From positions 1 through 55,201 of the forward strand of contig CAYSAM010000005.1 in assembly GCA_964429015.1 (NCBI GenBank): 55,201 bases of DNA. Reading direction: 5' to 3'. Shown here one piece after another: positions 1-7,503 of this stretch. Made by a program: the position numbers and the translations under genes. This stretch comes from MFAQ01 sp964429015 (GTDB lineage: Bacteria > Patescibacteriota > Microgenomatia > UBA1400 > MFAQ01). A model generated the notes under the pieces. It searched no databases, was not told the DNA's origin, and saw nothing but the letters and a program-made list of their open reading frames with translations. The stretch's first letter is position 1; each line of letters begins with the position of its first letter.

Positions 1-1
1 G

Positions 2-75
2 TGCTGATGCCCAGAATCGAACTGGGGACCTTCTCGTTAGGAGTGAGATGCTCTATCCAACTGAGCTACATCAGC
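2..75 (-). tRNA. tRNA-Arg (anticodon CCT)
   Basis: Read on the minus strand this folds as a full cloverleaf. The acceptor pairs GCTGATG with CATCAGC, the D arm is GCTC..GAGC, the anticodon loop is CTCCTAA (anticodon CCT, reads AGG), and the T arm pairs CCCAG with CTGGG around TTCGATT. The closing pair of the anticodon stem is an A-C mismatch. The window edge cuts the 3' end after one base past the discriminator, so an encoded CCA cannot be judged. Confidence 0.93.
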
Positions 76-98
76 AAAATTATTTTGGTGTGCTCTTA

Positions 99-132
99 TA
101 TCAAGATACATAGTCGTAGACTATGCTTGATA
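99..132. other. Strong imperfect hairpin beside tRNA-Arg
   Basis: Two 7-bp arms (TATCAAG/CTTGATA and CATAGTC/GACTATG) stack into a 14-bp stem with a 3-nt bulge and a 3-nt loop. There is no adjacent T-run, so it is not an obvious intrinsic terminator. It lies between tRNA-Arg and a tRNA-like remnant and may be a processing or repeat structure. Confidence 0.6.
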
Positions 133-177
133 TTAACAGGAAGCGGACTGTAGATGGAAGGATAATTGTTAAATTAT

Positions 178-222
178 CTCCATCGCAAGGAGCAAGCTGT
201 TATCCGTCTGAGCTACAGCCTC
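178..222 (-). pseudogene. tRNA-like 5' half, probably a degraded tRNA
   Basis: The minus strand starts like a tRNA: a GAGGCTG acceptor strand, TAGCTCAGACGGAT as D-arm start, then a CTCC/GGAG anticodon-type stem around TTGCGAT (would read GCG). The D stem is broken, since AACAGC replaces the expected GAGC. No T arm or matching 3' acceptor follows; an AT-rich near-palindrome comes next instead. A tRNA with an intervening sequence is possible, but a decayed copy fits better. Confidence 0.4.
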
Positions 223-245
223 AATAGACTTTATTTTACACGTAA

Positions 246-1580
246 TTACTTAAGATCGAAGGAAATGAGATTGTAGGTGTCTGGTTTTTGGTTGAGGTTC
301 GTTAGGGTAATAAGCTTGGTGCCATCGACACTGGGGACAGCAAAGTTGGACAATGGAATTACAGGGTTTATATTTACCAAGTTTAGACCATCGTAGTCCA
401 CTATGTTGACACCGTTACTGTTTGTAACTATTACTTGGCGGGAGTTGGAGTACCAATTGAAGTTACTGACGTAGTAGCTTTCAGATTGGGCTTTAAGCTG
501 CTTAAGAGTGTTTAAACTAGCTGAGGCAGTAGCGGCAGAAGTGAGGATAAGCTCTTTTTTTATTTCACCCGAAAAGGTAGCGACATTTAGCTGGTAGTTT
601 GTGCCTTCTCTGAGATCGTATAAATAGGTTCTATCTTTTTGGATGTTTCTTTCTTCTTTGGTGGAGTTGATATTGGGAAGTGCGGCACCAATAGTGTTAT
701 TTGGAAGATTGATATTACTTTTGGCGGTATAGATAACTTTTTCTTTGTCGGGAGAGAAGAAAACATTAAAAGCGTTTTGAGAAAGAATGTTTTGGAGAAA
801 ATCTGGGAATAATTGTAGTGTGGGAAGATTAATTTTTGTGTATTGATCTTGCCACTGGGCAATAATTAAGGGTAGACGAATGGTGACATCTACTAGGGTG
901 CCGGTGGTTTTTTCTTTGGTAGATAGTAAGTAGGCTGAGGAGATTTGTTTGCTAGTTGGGAGTGCTTTTTTATTGGCGGTGGCTTCTTCGGTAAAAATGG
1001 CGAGGATTTGAGAACTGTCTGGGGACCAAATTAACATACTGTTAGAAAAATCTTTGTTGGTGTTTTCGGCAATTTGAAGATTGCTAGAGCCTAGTAAATT
1101 GGTGGTTATGGAGTGGATATATAGACCGTTGGTGGTGGTTTGAGGTGCGTTGTTTAGGGTGTAGGCAATTTTGGTGCCATCGGGATTAAGGCTAGCGTTT
1201 TTTACTTGGTAAAAAGTTAAAGGTGAGGTAGCTGTAATAATGGGGAAAAGACGAGCGTCGGTGTTGGTGACTAGTTCGGCTTTTAGGGGGAGGTTTTTGG
1301 TCCAGCTATGGAAGCCGTCTTTTTCGATGGTAACTTGGTAGTTATTGGGGGCTAAATAGAGTTTGTCGTCGGTGACGGTGGTGAGCTTGTCATTTATTAT
1401 TACTCGAGCGGATTTGGGATATGAGGTGAGGCTAAGCAAGCCTGTGCCTTGGATAGATTTATCTTGAAGGTTGGGGCGATATCCTTTGGCAAATTTTATG
1501 GCTATAAGGGTGCCACAAATTAGAAAGGCTATGGCTACAATATTTACTATTAAGCGCTTTTGTTTGGGGTTTTTAGTCAC
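246..1580 (-). CDS. Membrane-anchored PEGA-domain/beta-propeller-like protein
   Basis: 444 residues. An N-terminal membrane segment (about residues 10-28) is followed by a PEGA-type beta domain (about 46-105, with SYPKSARVIINDK and YQVTIEKDGFHSW). The rest resembles TolB/WD40-like propeller blades, with repeated patterns such as NPDGTKIAYTLN, SPDSSQILAIF and SPDKEKVIYTA. PEGA domains are usually extracytoplasmic and implicated in surface or cell-wall contact. The protein is probably anchored with the propeller outside. No SD site is seen. The gene is transcribed toward the tRNA genes. Exact role unknown; domain calls are by eye. Confidence 0.75.
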   Translation of the reverse strand: MTKNPKQKRLIVNIVAIAFLICGTLIAIKFAKGYRPNLQDKSIQGTGLLSLTSYPKSARVIINDKLTTVTDDKLYLAPNNYQVTIEKDGFHSWTKNLPLKAELVTNTDARLFPIITATSPLTFYQVKNASLNPDGTKIAYTLNNAPQTTTNGLYIHSITTNLLGSSNLQIAENTNKDFSNSMLIWSPDSSQILAIFTEEATANKKALPTSKQISSAYLLSTKEKTTGTLVDVTIRLPLIIAQWQDQYTKINLPTLQLFPDFLQNILSQNAFNVFFSPDKEKVIYTAKSNINLPNNTIGAALPNINSTKEERNIQKDRTYLYDLREGTNYQLNVATFSGEIKKELILTSAATASASLNTLKQLKAQSESYYVSNFNWYSNSRQVIVTNSNGVNIVDYDGLNLVNINPVIPLSNFAVPSVDGTKLITLTNLNQKPDTYNLISFDLK

Positions 1581-1601
1581 AGATTTATTTTAACATTTTT
1601 T

Positions 1602-1694
1602 GTCATTGCGAGCGAAGTCTTGCTAAAGCTGACGAAGCGCGGCAATATAGGGATGGATCGCCACGGCCGAATTGAAGTTGTGCCTCGCGATGAC
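1602..1694. repeat. Dispersed CGCAATGAC-type inverted-repeat element, full copy
   Basis: The ends GTCATTGCGAG and CTCGCGATGAC are inverted repeats about 70 nt apart, enclosing GGCAATATAGGGATGGATCG and CCACGGCCGA. Related copies or halves are at 11617-11660, 16305-16344, 17694-17769 and 20211-20228. Elements of this general look are common non-coding repeats in bacteria. Family membership is by visual similarity. Confidence 0.7.
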
Positions 1695-1705
1695 AGGTGG
1701 GTGGC

Positions 1706-1734
1706 TGGACAAATGTCCTATATTGTATTAGAAT
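1706..1734 (+). promoter_or_regulatory. Sigma70-like promoter for the 1767 gene
   Basis: TGGACA, 17-nt spacer, TAGAAT, ending 32 nt before the GTG start at 1767. The same bases also read as a TATAATATAGG-like box on the minus strand. Confidence 0.5.
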
Positions 1735-1766
1735 ACTTTAAATCTTAGTTTTTGTGGAGGAGTACT

Positions 1767-2057
1767 GTGATAATTAATTATCAGTTTGATGATGTTAGCC
1801 TGTTTGTTCGAGATCGTTATTCAAGCCGGTTGTCTGCCTTGATTGCGACAGCAAATGAACTTGGTGAAGAAGTGACGGTCGCTGAGCGCTATTCTCCGAA
1901 AAGTGGTGGTTTTATTATTTCCATTCAAGTTGGAGGTAATACTCAAAGCACAAATGACTTTTATCTACTAAAAGATGTACTTGAGAAAATGGGAGGCAAA
2001 CTTTCACCCATTACTCTAATCAATGATGTGGAGTTCCGTGGATTATTTGATAAATAA
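1767..2057 (+). CDS. Small protein of unknown function (96 aa)
   Basis: The start is placed at GTG 1767 because GGAGGAG (1756-1762) lies 4 nt upstream; an upstream in-frame TTG at 1752 lies ahead of that site. The product begins VIINYQFDDVSLFVRD, has no membrane segment or signal peptide, and shows mixed alpha/beta composition. I do not recognise a family. It is a single-gene unit with its own promoter (1706-1734) and terminator (2075-2103), typical of the SD-led orphan genes in this window. Confidence 0.65.
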   Translation: MIINYQFDDVSLFVRDRYSSRLSALIATANELGEEVTVAERYSPKSGGFIISIQVGGNTQSTNDFYLLKDVLEKMGGKLSPITLINDVEFRGLFDK

Positions 2058-2074
2058 CTAATTTTGTTAACATG

Positions 2075-2103
2075 CTCTTGGGGTAATAGCCAAGAGTTTT
2101 TTT
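2075..2103 (+). terminator. Intrinsic terminator
   Basis: CTCTTGG/CCAAGAG stem, 8-nt loop and seven T. It closes the 1767 gene. Confidence 0.9.
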
Positions 2104-2155
2104 GTGGCTTGTGATATTTATTGTTATGTATTGATACCTTTTGTATAGGGAGAGA

Positions 2156-2167
2156 TATTGGTACAAT
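2156..2167 (+). promoter_or_regulatory. Extended -10 box of mreB, leaderless spacing
   Basis: TTGGTACAAT lies with only 7 nt between TACAAT (2162-2167) and the mreB ATG at 2175, so transcription should begin at or next to the start codon. No SD site is present. Confidence 0.5.
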
Positions 2168-2174
2168 TGGGTCA

Positions 2175-3182
2175 ATGTCATTTAGTTTTAATAAAAAAAT
2201 CGGAATAGATTTGGGTACTGCCAACAGTTTGGTTTATGTGGCAGGAGAAGGAATCGTTTTGGAAGAGCCTACTGTGGTTGCGGTGTCACTTGTAGACGGA
2301 AAAGTGTTAGCGGTAGGAAGAGAAGCTCAAAAAATGTTGGGGAGAACACCAGGAAATATTAAAGCGAGTAAACCAATGAGAGATGGAGTGATAGCTGATT
2401 ATGCTGTCACCGAAGCTATGATGCGTTATTTTTTGCGAAAGGTAGGTGCTTTGAGTTTGTTTAAACCTGAGGTTATGGTTTGTGTGCCTGCGGGAGTAAC
2501 TCAAGTAGAACGACGTGCTGTACTCGGTGCCACACTAGAGAGTGGTGCTCGCAACGCATATCTTATTGAAGAACCTTTGGCAGCTGCTCTTGGTGCCGGG
2601 GTACCAATTACTGAGGCTTCCGGGAATATGGTTTTGGATATGGGCGGTGGTTCTTCGGAGGCAGCTGTTATTTCTCTTGGTGGTGTGGTTACTTTTAAAA
2701 GCGTCAGAGTGGCGGGAAATAAAATAGATGAATCTATAGCAAAATATATCAGAAGAAAACATAATTTGGTAATTGGAGAAACAACTTCAGAGTCGATTAA
2801 AGTAAAAATTGGTTCCGCTATTCCTATTACCAAAGAAGAATATATGGAGGTAACTGGTAGAGATAGTATTACTGGTTTACCGCGCCAGGTGACCATTTCA
2901 TCAGTAGAAGCTTATGAAGCCATTAGAGAGCCATTGGGGAAGATAATAGGCATGTTAAAGCAGGTAATGGAAGAAGTTCCGCCAGAGTTATCATCGGATA
3001 TTATTGATAAAGGGATTGTAATGAGTGGAGGCACGGCTACTCTTAGAGGTTTTGACAGATTAATTACACAAGAAACGGGTGTTCCTGCCTTTGTAGCGGA
3101 AGATGCACATAGGTGTGTAATAAAAGGTATAGGTATTGCTTTGGAAAATATAGAGTTGTACAACTCTAGTTTTAAGAAATAA
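2175..3182 (+). CDS. mreB: Rod-shape determining actin homologue MreB
   Basis: 335 residues from ATG 2175; an in-frame extension upstream to 2121 has no conserved content. The actin-fold signatures are present: phosphate-1 loop KKIGIDLGTANSLVY near the N-terminus, phosphate-2 loop VLDMGGGSSEAAVISLGG in the middle, and the adenosine motif IVMSGGTATLRGFDRLI near the C-terminus. MreB polymerises under the inner membrane and positions lateral cell-wall synthesis, so this predicts a rod-shaped or elongating cell. No mreC/mreD follow; the gene stands alone ahead of a repeat-rich spacer. Length is usual for the family. Likely a leaderless mRNA. Confidence 0.95.
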   Translation: MSFSFNKKIGIDLGTANSLVYVAGEGIVLEEPTVVAVSLVDGKVLAVGREAQKMLGRTPGNIKASKPMRDGVIADYAVTEAMMRYFLRKVGALSLFKPEVMVCVPAGVTQVERRAVLGATLESGARNAYLIEEPLAAALGAGVPITEASGNMVLDMGGGSSEAAVISLGGVVTFKSVRVAGNKIDESIAKYIRRKHNLVIGETTSESIKVKIGSAIPITKEEYMEVTGRDSITGLPRQVTISSVEAYEAIREPLGKIIGMLKQVMEEVPPELSSDIIDKGIVMSGGTATLRGFDRLITQETGVPAFVAEDAHRCVIKGIGIALENIELYNSSFKK

Positions 3183-3349
3183 GTTTCTGTAGGCTATTCT
3201 TCAAGTATTTTTTGTGGTGTTATCAGAGAGCGTTTCTTGCTGCTAATTTGGATTTTAAGCTTAAAAATGTATTTTATTAAAATATTTTATGGGACAGATT
3301 TAGATCGCCCGCCAGCAACACTGACGTGTAGCTTTTGCGGGCAGGTAGA

Positions 3350-3545
3350 TTGTAGATGGTAGATGAGAGTTTTTTGTTAACAGTTGACGGATTACAGATC
3401 ACAGTTAACAGATTGTAGATGGTAGATGAAAGATTACAGATTACAGATGATAGTTTACAGTTTACCCGCCGACAGCTGGCAGTCAGGCGGGCAGGCAGTT
3501 TATAGATCGTAGGTCGTAGATGATGGATTGTAGGCGTTAAGCGAT
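3350..3545. repeat. Degenerate heptamer array 1
   Basis: Units such as TGTAGAT, GGTAGAT, TACAGAT, GATAGTT and TACAGTT follow one another in a 7-nt phase (consensus about NNHRGWT). A GC-rich inverted pair interrupts the array. Confidence 0.8.
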
Positions 3546-3716
3546 AATACTTTTTTTGTTGGCAATTAGTTTTCACGGTTTGATATGACAGGTGGTGGGG
3601 GTAGGGGGTGTGCAAATTATAAATATTTTTTAAGTACTGGTATGGGGTATATTGTTAAATATTATTTAATTTTTATTTTCTTTTTTACAGATACCAGGGG
3701 TGGGGTATGTGGGGAC

Positions 3717-3995
3717 GATCATAGATGGTAGATCGTGGGTGATAGATCACAGATTACAGATCACAGATTTAGATCATAAATCGTAGATCATGGGTGATAG
3801 ATCACTGGTTACAGTTCACAGATCACTGATTTGGATCATAGATGGTAGATCGTAGATGTTGGGGAGGGAGTTTACGGATTACAGTTAACAGATTACAGAT
3901 TGGGTGATAGATGGTGGACCGTAGATTGTAGATAGTAGGTGGTGGAGGGTAGAGGGATAAGAGATTACAGTTTACAGTTTACGGATAATAGTTAA
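3717..3995. repeat. Degenerate heptamer array 2
   Basis: Same 7-nt-phased units as array 1 (for example GTAGATC, ATAGATC, ACAGATT), with short interruptions. Confidence 0.8.
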
Positions 3996-4536
3996 CTGAT
4001 TGGGGTTTTTAGGTGGGTTGGCTTAATGGGGAGTTGATGGTATTTTTGTTTGTGTGAAACCAGATCATGAATTTTATTGTTATCGGGTAATTCTGTGGCT
4101 GCTAACTATGTATCTATTGTGTATTTGATATTTTTTATAAGAGGACTATAAGAAAATGTTATTTAATTTATTATTTTGGCTATATTTATAGCTGTATTTT
4201 ATTATTTAAGATTAAATAACGAGATTATTATTTGTTCAATTCTGGTTATATATTTTTGATAATTTTGTAATTATATTTAATATAGTAGTATCTGATAATT
4301 ATATACTCCCTATTTTATAGGGGATATTTAGTTTTAACTTATAAAATACTTAGTTTTTAGTCGTTTTGGGTGGTTTGGTCGACTTAGGTCATTTTTTTGA
4401 TGTGTTTATGTTGTTTTTACACTACTAACATGAAGATTTGAAAGATATATTTATTGCTTTTTATCGCACTAAAAGATCTGGAGTGCTATTTATCACTTTG
4501 TATATTTGAGTGATAAGTTTGTGCGTGAAGATAGGT

Positions 4537-4640
4537 GACAGTTCACAGATCACAGTTTACAGTTCACAGATTACAGTTCACAGATTACAGATCACGGTTT
4601 ACGGTTTACAGATGACAGTTCTTAGATTGTAGGTGTGGAT
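4537..4640. repeat. Regular heptamer array 3 upstream of the wecG-like gene
   Basis: At least 13 consecutive units fit NACRGWT in strict 7-nt phase (CACAGAT, TACAGTT, CACGGTT, GACAGTT). Variation is concentrated at unit position 1 and at the A/T of GWT. The array ends about 30 nt before the wecG-like start. Confidence 0.85.
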
Positions 4641-4658
4641 TGAGAGGGGGGATGCGTT

Positions 4659-4664
4659 TACAAT
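4659..4664 (+). promoter_or_regulatory. -10 box of the wecG-like gene, leaderless spacing
   Basis: TACAAT sits 6 nt before ATG 4671 with no SD site between. No clear -35 is seen because the heptamer array lies just upstream. Confidence 0.4.
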
Positions 4665-4670
4665 AGTAGT

Positions 4671-5531
4671 ATGCGAAAGACAGTGCTGGGTTTACCTGTA
4701 GACATATTATCTAAAGACGAAGTAACTAGTCTGGTAGAAAATTGGTTAAAAGTACCCGGTAAGCAGCTAAAAATGATTGTGACTGCCTACAGTGAGTTTT
4801 TTGTGCAAGCAAGTGAAGACAAAGACTTTGCAGAAATTATCCGAAAAGCAGATTTGGTTACGGCTGATGGGAGATCGGTGCTAGGTGCTGTCGCCTTTTA
4901 TAAGGCGACAGGTTCACAGTTAACGGTTCACGGATTACAGTTTACGGATAACAGTTCACGGATTTTGAAAATATTATTATGCTTAAGAGAGGGATTGATA
5001 GTGGGGGGAAAGATATTGCGGAATGAATTGGGAGAAACTATTACTGGGGTTTGGCTTTTTGAGGAGCTTACAAAAAGAGCAGAAGAAAAAAACTGGAAAG
5101 TATTTATTTTGGGTGGATGGAATGATGTCGACGTGAGAGTAGTAGAAAAACTAAAACAACTTTATCCCAAACTAAGAGTAGTTAGCGACGCTGGAGAAAA
5201 AAAGGTAGGTACTAGTGAATCAGAAAACACAAGAGTGGTAGAAAAAATAAATAAATTTAAGCCAGATATTTTGTTTGTAGCTTATAACCCTGTGAAACAA
5301 GAAAAGTGGATAGCAAAGAATAAAAAAAGTTTAAAGGTTGAAGTGGCTATTGGGATTGGTGGGACTTTAAATGAGTTTGTAGGCGATCTTAAACCTACGC
5401 CGCTGTGGATGCAGCAAGCGGGGCTCAAATGGTTGTGGAGGCTTATTTTGGAGCCTTTTAGGTGGAAAAGAATGATTGATGCAGTAATTGTTTTTCCTTG
5501 GATGGTGTTTAGGGATAGCTTGAGGAAATAG
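4671..5531 (+). CDS. WecG/TagA/CpsF-family glycosyltransferase with repeat-derived insertion
   Basis: 286 residues. The family fold is visible: VLGLPVDILS at the N-terminus, TAYSEFF, the TADGRSV loop (about 64-70), ETITGVWLFEEL (about 122-132), KVFILGG (143-149), and the C-terminal VAIGIGGTLNEFVGDLKPTP, LKWLWRLILEPFRWKRM. The family adds ManNAc/ManNAcA-type sugars to lipid-linked intermediates at the inner membrane face. Residues about 82-98 are encoded by seven heptamer repeats (4915-4963) lying between TADG and ETITG, where homologues normally have a short link. The enzyme looks otherwise intact. Likely leaderless. Because each repeat is 7 nt, change of one unit would shift the frame. Confidence 0.88.
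   Translation: MRKTVLGLPVDILSKDEVTSLVENWLKVPGKQLKMIVTAYSEFFVQASEDKDFAEIIRKADLVTADGRSVLGAVAFYKATGSQLTVHGLQFTDNSSRILKILLCLREGLIVGGKILRNELGETITGVWLFEELTKRAEEKNWKVFILGGWNDVDVRVVEKLKQLYPKLRVVSDAGEKKVGTSESENTRVVEKINKFKPDILFVAYNPVKQEKWIAKNKKSLKVEVAIGIGGTLNEFVGDLKPTPLWMQQAGLKWLWRLILEPFRWKRMIDAVIVFPWMVFRDSLRK
4915..4963 (+). repeat. Seven heptamers inside the wecG-like reading frame
   Basis: CACAGTT, AACGGTT, CACGGAT, TACAGTT, TACGGAT, AACAGTT and CACGGAT run in perfect 7-nt phase. They match the intergenic arrays and encode residues 82-98. Confidence 0.85.
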
Positions 5532-5543
5532 TATTTTTTGTAC

Positions 5544-5572
5544 AAAAAAATGCCCCCGTCTTTGACGGGGGC
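5544..5572 (-). terminator. Intrinsic terminator of the sortase operon
   Basis: On the minus strand GCCCCCGTC/GACGGGGGC with a 3-nt loop is followed by ATTTTTTT. Confidence 0.92.
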
Positions 5573-5584
5573 GAAGTGCAGATA

Positions 5585-5713
5585 TTAATCTTCTTTTTTC
5601 AAGAGCGATTTCCCTTTTGCGACAAGAGCGCGGGAAAAGGCCATGATGCCAGCGCCGGCGAGAAGGACGATCCAAACAACGTAACTAATTCCTGTTTTAG
5701 GCTGACTGTACAT
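5585..5713 (-). CDS. 42-residue stand-alone sorting-signal protein (QPKTG)
   Basis: Begins MYSQPKTGISYVV, continues with a hydrophobic segment (about residues 10-25) and ends in a Lys-rich tail (KGKSLLKKED). This is the layout of a sortase sorting signal: LPXTG-like motif, membrane helix, positive tail. It has almost nothing in front. A strong AAAGGAG site lies before the ATG and an in-frame TAA lies two codons upstream, so this is a real short gene, not the end of a longer one. It is the last gene of the operon, 17 nt after the sortase, and is followed by a terminator. It is probably that sortase's substrate or partner. QPKTG departs from LPXTG at the first position. Confidence 0.8.
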   Translation of the reverse strand: MYSQPKTGISYVVWIVLLAGAGIMAFSRALVAKGKSLLKKED

Positions 5714-5730
5714 TTTTTATTTCTCCTTTT

Positions 5731-6426
5731 TTAGTTGGTTTGATATGCAAAAATGATAACTCGCTTTTTTGTTGAGTTTGTGAGGCAGCTTACAAGCCTT
5801 AATTCATGAGTGTATTTGGTTTCCCAAAAAATGGGATCGTCTGGGTCGACAATCACCTTTTGGTAGACCGTGTAGTTGGTGATAGTTCCATCTTGGGTGG
5901 TGATGGTAATTTTGTCATTGACACCAAGCCAGCTCAAATACCAAAATGGATTTCCCGAAATATTAGCGTGTCCGGCAATGGAAACCATGCCTTTTTCGCC
6001 TGGGTACTGGAGATAGGGGTAATCGACGACTCCGTATTCATCTAGAAGGCTTTTTTTTATTCCCCAAGGGTCGGTTTCGTCAATTTCGGTTGGATTGATA
6101 TGGTGAACCATCCAAGATAGCTGGATGTTGGGAATTTCGAGAAGAAAACTTCCCTTGGGAATTTCTGTGGCGACGATGACTGGCTCAACTGGTGTTGGTT
6201 GTGGGGTAGGAGTGTTTGTTGGTGTGGTTGTTTGGGCTGGTTGGGGAGTAGGGGTGGAGTTGGTGGCTTGAGACAGTTGAGATGCAAACTGTTTTTTGGC
6301 CTGGTTTTGTAACCAAAGAGGTTTCAACTGTTGATCCCAGACAAAATAGCTGAGAAAGATGAGAAGAACAACAGTGATGAAATTTCCACCAAAAATGTAC
6401 ATGCGCGCTTTTTGTTCTGTCTTCAT
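5731..6426 (-). CDS. Sortase (class D/E-like transpeptidase)
   Basis: 231 residues. One N-terminal membrane helix (about 13-30) and a Thr/Pro/Gln-rich linker (55-82) precede the sortase barrel. The catalytic triad is visible: His153 in SIAGHAN, Cys214 in LRLVSC, Arg222 in KKRVIIFA. Sortases cleave LPXTG-like motifs between Thr and Gly and transfer the acyl chain to an amine at the cell surface. The gene abuts the upstream glycosyltransferase and is 17 nt from the QPKTG gene, implying one transcript and a joint role. The class call is tentative. Confidence 0.92.
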   Translation of the reverse strand: MKTEQKARMYIFGGNFITVVLLIFLSYFVWDQQLKPLWLQNQAKKQFASQLSQATNSTPTPQPAQTTTPTNTPTPQPTPVEPVIVATEIPKGSFLLEIPNIQLSWMVHHINPTEIDETDPWGIKKSLLDEYGVVDYPYLQYPGEKGMVSIAGHANISGNPFWYLSWLGVNDKITITTQDGTITNYTVYQKVIVDPDDPIFWETKYTHELRLVSCLTNSTKKRVIIFAYQTN

Positions 6427-6427
6427 T

Positions 6428-7492
6428 CTAGTGTCCTTTTACGTATACAGTGAGGTGTTTTTTCAGGATCCATTCTCGGATTAGTGCCTCGTACCAGAAG
6501 TACGAGTTGAGAACTCGCAAGAAAAACATGAAAGGTATGCTGGCCAGTGCGTATTTGAGCATTTTGAGTTTGGCTCCGTAGTAAACAACCGGAATAGCAA
6601 TACCTAACAGATCATAGAGGAGGAACAGATATAGTGCTTGTTCCCAACCAAGGAAGTAGGTGAGAATGGGGTAAAGCAAAATAAACTCAATTCCGCCAAG
6701 ACCGGCATCGATGTAGCTGAGCCAAAGAAAAAACCCAAATGGTTTTGTTAAATAATCTTTCCAGTGGAGACTAATGTTTTGAAAATATGCAGCGCTCCAG
6801 CGTCGAAGTTGATCGCTGTATACCTTGAGGTTAAAGGGTTCGATAGGGTAACAAATGGCGTCATGGATGTAGGCAACTTTCCAACCACGAGAGTGGTAGT
6901 CAGCAGTCAAGTCCATGTCTTCGGCCAGGGTGGTTGTGTGCCAACCTCCGCGCTCTCGAAGTTGTTCGAGTCGGTAGCAGCCAAAACAACCGGAAACAAT
7001 ATAAATACTGCCGCCATATTCTTGTTGAATTCGTTTTGGCAGGGCAAAAGCAAAAAGGTATTCTCCAAGTCTGCCCATGGTAAACGCATTGTCTAGATTG
7101 GCAGGGATGACCGTGCCACACCCAGCCATAAGCTCGGGTCGTTTGTCAAAAACCTTGAGCATTTCTTCGAGAGCGTCTTCTTTGAGTGTGGTATCAGCAT
7201 CGATGGTGATGATGGTGTCGGTCTGGATCACGTAGCTACCATCGGTATGTTGACAGAAAAGGGCAAAATTTTGAGCCAGTGCCTTGCTCCCTAAATTTTT
7301 GCTTGGTCGCAGTACCAGGACGTCAGGGAAATTTTGGGCGATGACTTCGCCTGTGCCGTCGTTACTAAAATCATCAACAACGATGATTCTGTCTGCTGGG
7401 CGTGTCTGGTTGTAGATGCTTGCGAGTGTGTCGTATATGCATCCTGCTTCGTTGTGGGCGGGGATAATAATGGTGGTAGTCGTTTTTGTCAT
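6428..7492 (-). CDS. Processive family 2 glycosyltransferase (membrane)
   Basis: 354 residues. The GT-A core starts TTTIIIPAHNEAGCIYDTL. It has VVDDFSNDGT, a DAD metal motif (98-100), TLAEDMDL (catalytic acid region, about 188-194) and QLRRW (228-232), the QxxRW hallmark of processive synthases such as cellulose, hyaluronan and poly-GlcNAc synthases. Several C-terminal membrane segments follow (about 245-335), but no N-terminal helices, so it is shorter than BcsA/PgaC. It likely extrudes or builds a surface polysaccharide. It sits between a secreted amidase-like gene (stop 7504) and the sortase (6426), spaced for translational coupling. The sugar substrate cannot be inferred. Confidence 0.88.
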   Translation of the reverse strand: MTKTTTTIIIPAHNEAGCIYDTLASIYNQTRPADRIIVVDDFSNDGTGEVIAQNFPDVLVLRPSKNLGSKALAQNFALFCQHTDGSYVIQTDTIITIDADTTLKEDALEEMLKVFDKRPELMAGCGTVIPANLDNAFTMGRLGEYLFAFALPKRIQQEYGGSIYIVSGCFGCYRLEQLRERGGWHTTTLAEDMDLTADYHSRGWKVAYIHDAICYPIEPFNLKVYSDQLRRWSAAYFQNISLHWKDYLTKPFGFFLWLSYIDAGLGGIEFILLYPILTYFLGWEQALYLFLLYDLLGIAIPVVYYGAKLKMLKYALASIPFMFFLRVLNSYFWYEALIREWILKKHLTVYVKGH

Positions 7493-7503
7493 CTCTTGAT
7501 TCC

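Larger units (their letters stand above)
3183..4670. other. 1.5 kb gene-free block rich in 7-nt repeats
   Basis: No convincing gene on either strand; the one minus-strand frame through it is a low-complexity translation of the repeats. It holds three arrays of degenerate heptamers (3350-3545, 3717-3995, 4537-4640) separated by AT-rich DNA. A GC-rich stretch around 3300-3345 and 3465-3505 contains CCCGCC/GGCGGG inverted pairs. Confidence 0.8.

Noticed and set aside
3277..3615. 112-codon minus-strand reading frame
   Set aside because: It is a translation of the heptamer repeats with no start signal and low-complexity composition.
3350..4640. CRISPR array
   Set aside because: Units are 7 nt, degenerate and contiguous, with no constant repeat/spacer pattern and no cas genes.
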